This document shows, in pieces, positions 43,065 through 49,165 of a stretch of 49,165 nucleotides of DNA. The notes under the pieces were generated by a model. That model had not been told where the DNA came from, did not search any database, and worked only from the letters and a program-made list of their open reading frames with translations. The DNA is from Zetaproteobacteria bacterium. GTDB lineage: Bacteria > Pseudomonadota > Zetaproteobacteria > Mariprofundales > Mariprofundaceae. Made by a program: the position numbers and the translations under genes. Within the stretch, counting starts at the first letter, position 1, and each line of letters starts with the position of its first letter. Where the stretch lies: the NCBI GenBank assembly GCA_021545585.1, contig JAJRTF010000089.1, forward strand, positions 1-49,165, in the 5' to 3' direction.

Positions 43065-43978
43065 TAAAAAAGTCCCTTGGCCGCTTGGCTCTAGCTAGTT
43101 GTTTTTCTGCACTCATTTTAGTGTTGATGCCGTCATTCGCCGGTGCGGCAAGTGTCGGCCGACTGGCTTATGTGCATGGCGCTGTTGTGGTGGAGCGTGG
43201 TGCAGCCCGTGAACCGGCCGAGCGCGGAAGGCTCGTTTATCGCAATGATATCATTGTTACCGGCTCTGGCGGCAGGGCTAAATTGGTTATGTCGGATGGG
43301 TCGCGTGTGTATGTCGGTTCGCGCAGCCGCATTGAGGTTTCCGATTATGCCACGCGTGGCAACAGTCTGTTGTCGGGCGCATTCAATATGTTCTGGGGCA
43401 AGGCCCGTTTCTTCGTCAATAAACTGGTGACACGAAACTCCCGTTTTCAAGTGCGTACCTCGACGGCTGTGCTTGGTGTGCGCGGCACGTCGTTCCTGGT
43501 TGATCAGCCGATGCCGGAGGGCGTGGGGGATTCGGGTGCCTTTTCGATGAGCTTTGAAGATTTTAGCCGCCGTTATCCTGTGGGTTCACAGGTGATTCTG
43601 TTGACAGGCCGGATCGAGGTCAAGCTGCCATCGGGCAAATCGATACAGCTGAATGCCGGCCAGGCCGCCGAAATTGGTAAGGGTGGCAAGATCAAGATTC
43701 GCAAGAGCAAGCTGTATGATGATGGTACACCGGTGCCGGATGCGAAAGGGCCAGATGGATCTTCCACGCAATCCGATTCCCGAAACGATAGAAACATCAC
43801 GCCCAAGCCACCTTCAAGGCGGCAGAAGCAGGCAGGTGGCCGCAACGCCATGGCTGGTACTGCACAAGGTGCAGGCTCTGGGTCCGGCTCAGCTATCGGT
43901 GGAGCCATCAATAATGCCAAACAAAATCTCGGGGTGACAACGAAGGTCAATATACAGCCCCAGTTCGTACTGCCGTAG
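43046..43978 (+). CDS. Exported FecR-domain protein
   Basis: 310 residues from the ATG at 43046 (a later ATG at 43058 is also possible). A signal peptide (to about residue 35, ending SFAGAAS) is followed by a FecR domain: 'GRLAYVHGAVVVERGAAREP', 'NDIIVTGSGGRAKLVMSDGSRVYVGSRSRIEV' and 'FQVRTSTAVLGVRGTSFLVD'. The C-terminal ~90 residues are low-complexity, basic and Gly/Ala-rich. Unlike the anti-sigma FecR, this exported form has no cytoplasmic N-terminus and no sigma factor next door; such proteins usually sit beside large surface proteins, as here. It starts inside the barrel gene and ends 13 bases before the giant lipoprotein. Confidence 0.85.
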   Translation: MAVSMVIKKSLGRLALASCFSALILVLMPSFAGAASVGRLAYVHGAVVVERGAAREPAERGRLVYRNDIIVTGSGGRAKLVMSDGSRVYVGSRSRIEVSDYATRGNSLLSGAFNMFWGKARFFVNKLVTRNSRFQVRTSTAVLGVRGTSFLVDQPMPEGVGDSGAFSMSFEDFSRRYPVGSQVILLTGRIEVKLPSGKSIQLNAGQAAEIGKGGKIKIRKSKLYDDGTPVPDAKGPDGSSTQSDSRNDRNITPKPPSRRQKQAGGRNAMAGTAQGAGSGSGSAIGGAINNAKQNLGVTTKVNIQPQFVLP

Positions 43979-43991
43979 GGGAGATGGCAAC

Positions 43992-46900
43992 ATGAATAAA
44001 CTTATCCCGATATTTTTAAGCTTGATATTGACTGCCTGTGGCGGTGGTGGGAGTGGTTCATCCACTGCTTCATCAAGTATGACACCTGTTACCGTGTCTC
44101 TGGGAAGCGTTGTCGCAACCGGTGCAGTGGCGGCCCCTGGTGCAATTCCTGCCAATGTGACTTCCGCTGCTGTTGATGCAATTTCCTCTACCGGCATGGT
44201 GATTGTTTCGCCACCGGTCATCCTCAATGCGGCGAATACCTTTGCCGCGACCATTGATGTGCCGAATGGAACCGGCATCCGCATGCGTATCCGCGCCTTC
44301 AATGCGGCAGGCGTCAGGATTTACGAAGGCTTGTCCGCGCCACAGAATCTGATCGGCCTGCCAACAACCGTGCCTGTCGTTCTCAGTGTAAGCGTGGCCA
44401 TTAAGGCAGCTCCGGCCAGTGTGCCGCGGGGTGGCGTGGTGAGCCTGACAGCGACAACGGCTGGCGGCCCTCCATCGGCCAATTCCCCCCTGCTGCGGAA
44501 TGCCACGGGCGGCACATTGGGCGTGCCGGGAGTAAATGGCGCAACCAACACCTGGATGGCGCCGAATGTGCTGGGTGCTTACACCATTGAGGCGCATGTC
44601 GATCCAGTGGTGAACCCCGATCAGAGCCCTGCATCCTTTGGCAGCGTGACGGTGAATGTGGTGAATCGGACTCCGCTTGCGGTCAATGATGCGGCGGCAA
44701 CAGCTGCGTTTCAGCCTGTTTTGATTCCGGTGCTGGCCAACGACAGCGATCCGGACGGTGATCCGTTGACGATCCAGTCGCTGACACAGCCGGCGAACGG
44801 CACAGCGGCTGTGTCAGCGGGGCAGATCAGGTATACGCCGAATGCGGGCTTTGTGGGTACGGACAGCTTCAACTACACAGTCAGCGACGGTTTCGGCGGC
44901 ACGGCTGCGGCGACGGTGACGGTGACGGTGAACGCGATCAGTGTTGATATTGGACTGACCAAGACGGTCAACAATGCGGTGCCGGCATCCGGTGCAAACA
45001 TTGCCTACACGGTCACGGCGACGAACAACAGCGCGGTGGCCGTACCTGGTGTGGTGGTGGCGGATGCGCTGCCGGCCGGGCTTTCGTTTGTTTCGGTGAC
45101 GCGGTCGCAGGGTACTTATGCGGGCAATATCTGGAACGTCGGCACGCTTGGCGCGGGCGCGGCAGCGACACTGAATCTCGTTGCACAGGTGTTGCCGGGC
45201 AATGGCGGCATCGCTATTACCAATACGGCAACGCTGCAAGCGCTTGCAGCCGGATATGTGGATAATGTGCCAGCCAACGATTCGGCCGCGGCTAGCCTGA
45301 TTCCCACGGCCAATGCCGATGTCGGCATCAGCAAGTCGGTGGTCGGTACCACAACACCGGGCTCGACCGTGACTTACACCCTGGCTGTCAACAACGCAGG
45401 GCCGGATACGGCAAATACTATCAGTGTCTCCGATGTGTTGCCGGCCGGGTTGACCTATGTGTCCGATACGGGTGGCGCGGCGACAACCGTGGTGGGCAAT
45501 ACGGTTACCTGGAGTATTCCGACCCTGGCCAATGCCGCTTCTGCAAGCTTGAACATTCTGGCTACGGTCGGTGCTCTGGCTCCTAACACGACGGTTACCA
45601 ATACAGCTTCGCTGAACTCGGCCACGCCCGACCCTGTTATGACAAACAATTCAGCCAGTGCCTCTTTCACCGTCGGCAACAGCCTGCCGGTGATTACCGC
45701 TCCGGCCACCAATCCATACAGTTTTACGATTCTCGAGGACAGCCCGACAGTCAGCTTCCTGCTTGCGGCCACAGATGCGAATAACGATCCGCTGAGCTTT
45801 GGTCCGGCTGCGGGGGCAGCCAAGGGAGCTGTGACGCCGGCAGCGAACACTCTTCTCGGCCCCGGAGCGACGGTGACCTATACGCCAAATATGAATGCCA
45901 ACGGCCCGGATACGTTCACCGTGCCGGTCAGCGATCCTTATGGTACGAGCACATTGACCGTAAATGTGACCATTACCCCGGTCAACGATGCGCCGGTGCT
46001 TCAGACGAACCAGCCGATTGATGTGTATCAAAATGCTCCTGCGGTAAGCATCACGCAGGCCGATCTCTATGCCAGTGATGTCGATAATACGGCTGCCCAG
46101 CTTGTGTATAACGTTACATCTGTTCCAGCTTTGGGGCAGGTTCGCCTGAATGCAGTGCCACTGGCCGTGGGCGGCACCTTTACGCAGGCCGATATCAACG
46201 CAGGACTGGTGACGTATCTGCCGTCTGCAATTGGTTTCGGGCCAGGGCAGGGCAGCTTCGGCTTTAGTTTGACCGATGGCGCATCGCTGCCGATTCCGGG
46301 CACTTTCATCATCAATGTGCTCTTTACAAATACACCTCCGGTGTTCGTGTCGCCGACTCCACCTGTGGTGATTGCAGCCATCCAGACATCGCCGTATGAC
46401 GTGTATGTGCAGGCATCCGATCCGGATGTGGCTCAAACTCTGAACTTCAGCGTTTACACTCAGCCGCTTGGCGGCACGGTTGCCGGTACGCCGATTGCGG
46501 TCGATCGGTATGCCTTTACCTACACGCCGAGCCTCGGTACCACGACGGATTCCTTCGTGGTGCAGGTCACCGATGGCTATGCCAACAGCGTGGATTATCT
46601 GACGGTCAATGTGACTGCTGCTCCGGCGCCTGGTTCTACCATCTATGTCGACCCGGTTGCCGGTAATGATCTTTATTCCGGTACATTGGGCTGGTTTGAT
46701 GCCTATGCGTCGCTGACCAAGGCTGTTGCCGTGGCACAGCCGTTTGACGTGATTAAACTGGCTGCCAACCTTGATCCGACCGCCTATACCGGCGTTCCCG
46801 GATCGGTGCAAATCGGCCTTGCTCTATATGGTTCATTGGCGATTAACACACCCAACCTGACCATTTCCGGTGGATGGGATCCGATAAGTAACGCACGGAC

Positions 46901-49165
46901 CTATAATCCAAATGTTCCGCTCAGCGAAGGGCCGACGGTGTCGATGACCGGTATCTCTGCGAGTCCCCAGGCGCAATTTCAGCCGGTGTTGTCGATTCAG
47001 GCATCCAATGTGCACCTTGAAAATATTGCGGCCACTGGCGGGACATCAGGAATCAGAATTGGTGGCGGCGCGACAGGGGTGAGCCTGTTGCATACGGTCA
47101 GCGATCGATCCGCCGGGCCGGGTCTGGATATCTATGGCGCGGGTACTTCTGTGGATGTGCTTGAAAGCATATACTTTAACAACTATCAGGGTATTTCCGT
47201 CCAAACTGGTGCGACAGCGAATATTGTCGGCTCGATGGTGAAAGACAACTATGCAGACGGCGTGTTTGTCGGGGGCGGTTCAGCAGCGACACTGCAAAGG
47301 GTTCGCGCTATTGGTAATGGCCAAGGGGTGTATGTCATTGGTAGCGGTGCCAGTGCCGATGTCAGCGATAGCATGGTGTATGACAACTACACAGTAGGCA
47401 TCATGTTTGACGCCTATGCGAGCGGTAGCGTGGCGAATTCAATGGCCACCGGCAACAATGAGCCTGTGCAGGGCTTTGCTGGCAGTGGTTGTGGCGTGGC
47501 TGTCGTCGGCTGGGCGGGCAATGGGGCGCCCGTCGCGCTGAACAATGTGTTTGTCGGCGGCAATTCTCAATGTGGCCTCGGCGTGGATTCCGGCAGTGTC
47601 GTGCAGGCAAGCTATGTGTCGGCCATGTACAATGGGCAGGGCGGACAAGCTGCCGGCCTGGGCGGTATCGCCGTCATGGCCGGGGGATCGTTGACGATGG
47701 ATCATACCATTGCTGCATACAATAATAATCCGATTACATTTCCGCTGATCCAGGATGTTTATGCTCAGGCTGGCGCCTTGCTAAGCGTCAGCAATTCCAT
47801 GGTGATGGATGCATCATACACAGCAGCCACCGTACAAAATACCGATCCTTACACGCTGCCATTTACCTTTAATCCCGTTACAGGTGTGGTAGATCAATAT
47901 ACGAGCTACCTGCCGTATCTTTCACAGCCGACAGCTCCATTCACATTGAGCCCGGCGGTGGATGCCGGGGCAGTGACGGCTATTGTCGCAGGCATGGATG
48001 CCTACACCACTGATATTTACGGCAACCTCGATGCGGGGCCGGTTGATATGGGCTTTCATTTCCTGACGGGAGATGCCGATCAGGACATGGTGTCGGATAA
48101 TTGGGAGAACGATCCATACGGCTTTGCGGGCTTTGTGACGTCATCAATCAGCAAGGATACCGATGGCGATGGCTGGTATGACGGCGCTGAAATTTTGTTC
48201 TTCGGCACCGATCCTGCTGATTCGGCGAGTGCGCCGGTGATTGCCACAGGTCCGACGCTTGCGGCTTGGAGTGAATTGCCCGGCGGTACGCTAACCGGAG
48301 GACAGGTAAATATATGGGCTCAAGTTACCGATAGCTTCGGTGCGCCGTTGGTCAATGAGTGGGTGCAATTTGCCATTCAGGTGTCGCCGTATGCGAGCTT
48401 TGTACAAAACGGTTTGCAGACAGTCGACGTTTATACGGATGCATCCGGCTTTGCCTTTGCCACCGTACAGGACAACTATGCCGAGACCGTGCCTGTGCAG
48501 GTGAGTCTGCCGAGCCAGCCGACCATCAATCCGCTCACTGTGAATCAACTGTTTGCCGCAAATATTGGCGTGAATACCGTGATTTCGGGAGCGAATGGAA
48601 ATAACATTATCTCCGGGCCTCTCTGCAATACCACATGGGATTTGTATGGTTCACCTTATCATGTGCAATCCAGCGTGACGGTGGCAGGGGGATGCCGCCT
48701 GCAGATTGATCCTTATGTGATCGTGAAGTTTGATCCGGGTGTTCAGCTTGTCGTCACAGGTGTATTGGATGTGTATGGGCAAGCCGGGGCTCCGGTTTAT
48801 GTCACATCCATCAAGGATGATTCAGTCGGCGGCGATTCGAATGTCGATGGTGGGCTCACCGCGCCTGCATCTGGCGACTGGTCTGGCGTTAGATTCCAAA
48901 GCGGCTCGACAGGCACGGTAAACTGGCTGGAGGATCGCTATGCTTATACGGGCATGTATGTGAACAATGCCTTACCGACCTTTAACAACCTGACCATAAT
49001 AACCAGCTTTATTTATGGCATAGAGCTGGCTGCGAGTAATGCACAAGCAACTTCTCCGATATTCAACAATTTGATTGTGAATGGTGTTACCATTTTTGAA
49101 GGCATGAAGCTGTCCACCTCCGGTACAGGGGTGATTGGCGCCCAATTTAATGGCGGCAGCATCAG
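43992..49165 (+). CDS. Giant multi-domain surface lipoprotein (3' end outside window)
   Basis: Open from the ATG at 43992 (GGGGAG before it) to the window end: at least 1724 codons, no stop. Lipobox LTAC (Cys16) then a Gly/Ser linker. Domains in order: unassigned (~20-225); cadherin-like 'VNDAAATAAFQ...NDSDPDGDPLT' (~227-316); two DUF11 repeats ending near 436 and 560 ('YTVTATNNSAVAV', 'YTLAVNNAGPDTAN'); cadherin- and CSPG-like repeats (~563-881); a right-handed beta-helix from 'IYVDPVAGNDLYSGT' (~883-1358); calcium-binding thrombospondin-type-3 loops 'GDADQDMVSDNWEND' and 'DTDGDGWYDGAE' (~1360-1410); an Ig-like repeat; and a second beta-helix. Such proteins are adhesins or matrix components. 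Domain limits are by eye. Reading frames on the opposite strand here are shadows. Confidence 0.85.
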   Translation, partial: MNKLIPIFLSLILTACGGGGSGSSTASSSMTPVTVSLGSVVATGAVAAPGAIPANVTSAAVDAISSTGMVIVSPPVILNAANTFAATIDVPNGTGIRMRIRAFNAAGVRIYEGLSAPQNLIGLPTTVPVVLSVSVAIKAAPASVPRGGVVSLTATTAGGPPSANSPLLRNATGGTLGVPGVNGATNTWMAPNVLGAYTIEAHVDPVVNPDQSPASFGSVTVNVVNRTPLAVNDAAATAAFQPVLIPVLANDSDPDGDPLTIQSLTQPANGTAAVSAGQIRYTPNAGFVGTDSFNYTVSDGFGGTAAATVTVTVNAISVDIGLTKTVNNAVPASGANIAYTVTATNNSAVAVPGVVVADALPAGLSFVSVTRSQGTYAGNIWNVGTLGAGAAATLNLVAQVLPGNGGIAITNTATLQALAAGYVDNVPANDSAAASLIPTANADVGISKSVVGTTTPGSTVTYTLAVNNAGPDTANTISVSDVLPAGLTYVSDTGGAATTVVGNTVTWSIPTLANAASASLNILATVGALAPNTTVTNTASLNSATPDPVMTNNSASASFTVGNSLPVITAPATNPYSFTILEDSPTVSFLLAATDANNDPLSFGPAAGAAKGAVTPAANTLLGPGATVTYTPNMNANGPDTFTVPVSDPYGTSTLTVNVTITPVNDAPVLQTNQPIDVYQNAPAVSITQADLYASDVDNTAAQLVYNVTSVPALGQVRLNAVPLAVGGTFTQADINAGLVTYLPSAIGFGPGQGSFGFSLTDGASLPIPGTFIINVLFTNTPPVFVSPTPPVVIAAIQTSPYDVYVQASDPDVAQTLNFSVYTQPLGGTVAGTPIAVDRYAFTYTPSLGTTTDSFVVQVTDGYANSVDYLTVNVTAAPAPGSTIYVDPVAGNDLYSGTLGWFDAYASLTKAVAVAQPFDVIKLAANLDPTAYTGVPGSVQIGLALYGSLAINTPNLTISGGWDPISNARTYNPNVPLSEGPTVSMTGISASPQAQFQPVLSIQASNVHLENIAATGGTSGIRIGGGATGVSLLHTVSDRSAGPGLDIYGAGTSVDVLESIYFNNYQGISVQTGATANIVGSMVKDNYADGVFVGGGSAATLQRVRAIGNGQGVYVIGSGASADVSDSMVYDNYTVGIMFDAYASGSVANSMATGNNEPVQGFAGSGCGVAVVGWAGNGAPVALNNVFVGGNSQCGLGVDSGSVVQASYVSAMYNGQGGQAAGLGGIAVMAGGSLTMDHTIAAYNNNPITFPLIQDVYAQAGALLSVSNSMVMDASYTAATVQNTDPYTLPFTFNPVTGVVDQYTSYLPYLSQPTAPFTLSPAVDAGAVTAIVAGMDAYTTDIYGNLDAGPVDMGFHFLTGDADQDMVSDNWENDPYGFAGFVTSSISKDTDGDGWYDGAEILFFGTDPADSASAPVIATGPTLAAWSELPGGTLTGGQVNIWAQVTDSFGAPLVNEWVQFAIQVSPYASFVQNGLQTVDVYTDASGFAFATVQDNYAETVPVQVSLPSQPTINPLTVNQLFAANIGVNTVISGANGNNIISGPLCNTTWDLYGSPYHVQSSVTVAGGCRLQIDPYVIVKFDPGVQLVVTGVLDVYGQAGAPVYVTSIKDDSVGGDSNVDGGLTAPASGDWSGVRFQSGSTGTVNWLEDRYAYTGMYVNNALPTFNNLTIITSFIYGIELAASNAQATSPIFNNLIVNGVTIFEGMKLSTSGTGVIGAQFNGGSI

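Noticed and set aside
45651-46811. 386-codon open frame on the minus strand inside the giant lipoprotein gene
   Set aside because: It is the complement of a G+C-rich, codon-biased plus-strand frame with clear cadherin-like domains. The minus-strand product is His/Arg-rich and matches no known fold.

Overview
The window looks like chromosomal DNA from a marine, aerobic, autotroph-type proteobacterium. The gene order yebC-ruvC-ruvA-ruvB-ybgC-tolQ-tolR-tolA-tolB-pal-cpoB-queE-queC, the pairs yfgM-bamB-der and ratA-rnfH, TatABC, Coq7, hopanoid-route hpnCDE and several small c-type cytochromes all fit the Proteobacteria. The combination, and the Cys/Pro-rich tail of the monoheme cytochrome, remind me most of Zetaproteobacteria (Mariprofundus-like iron oxidisers). 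That placement is inference from memory, not a search result.

Layout. 1-170: end of an IS30-family element that has cut a small exported-protein gene. 284-1171: DUF3179 protein (minus). 1354-12024 (plus): carB, greA, a DUF4149 membrane protein, a PerM-type permease, yfgM, bamB, der, ratA, rnfH and alanine dehydrogenase. 12053-22302 (minus): a di-heme peroxidase, then, read from its 5' end at 22302, yebC-ruvCAB-ybgC-tolQRAB-pal-cpoB-queEC as one long, tightly coupled cluster. 22538-22753: a small unknown gene sharing a perfect bidirectional terminator with coq7. 23488-23830: a gene-free stretch with a cluster of DnaA boxes. 23831-26934 (minus): hpnE, hpnD, hpnC, making squalene. 27030: thiO. 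28170-31648 (minus): a four-gene cluster of a membrane-anchored heme c protein, a monoheme and a triheme cytochrome c, and hemN.

31649-35396 looks like an inserted accessory segment. It holds a lipoprotein ending in a seven-repeat beta-propeller, whose promoter has a run of ten C exactly between the -35 and -10 boxes, a divergent XRE regulator, three stem-loops and a very small ORF. From 35397 come tatABC (plus), a CCA-adding-enzyme homologue (minus), mdh, sucC and sucD. From 41499 to the window edge a strong promoter drives a TPR plus outer-membrane-barrel protein, a FecR-domain protein and a very large lipoprotein (at least 1724 residues, cut by the window end).

Two things deserve attention as possibly undescribed systems. 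One is the phase-variable-looking promoter of the propeller lipoprotein. The other is the TPR-barrel/FecR/giant-lipoprotein operon, which resembles in outline a Slam-type surface-lipoprotein export unit. Other notable points are an apparent AUU start codon for queE, the DnaA-box cluster, and carB standing without carA.
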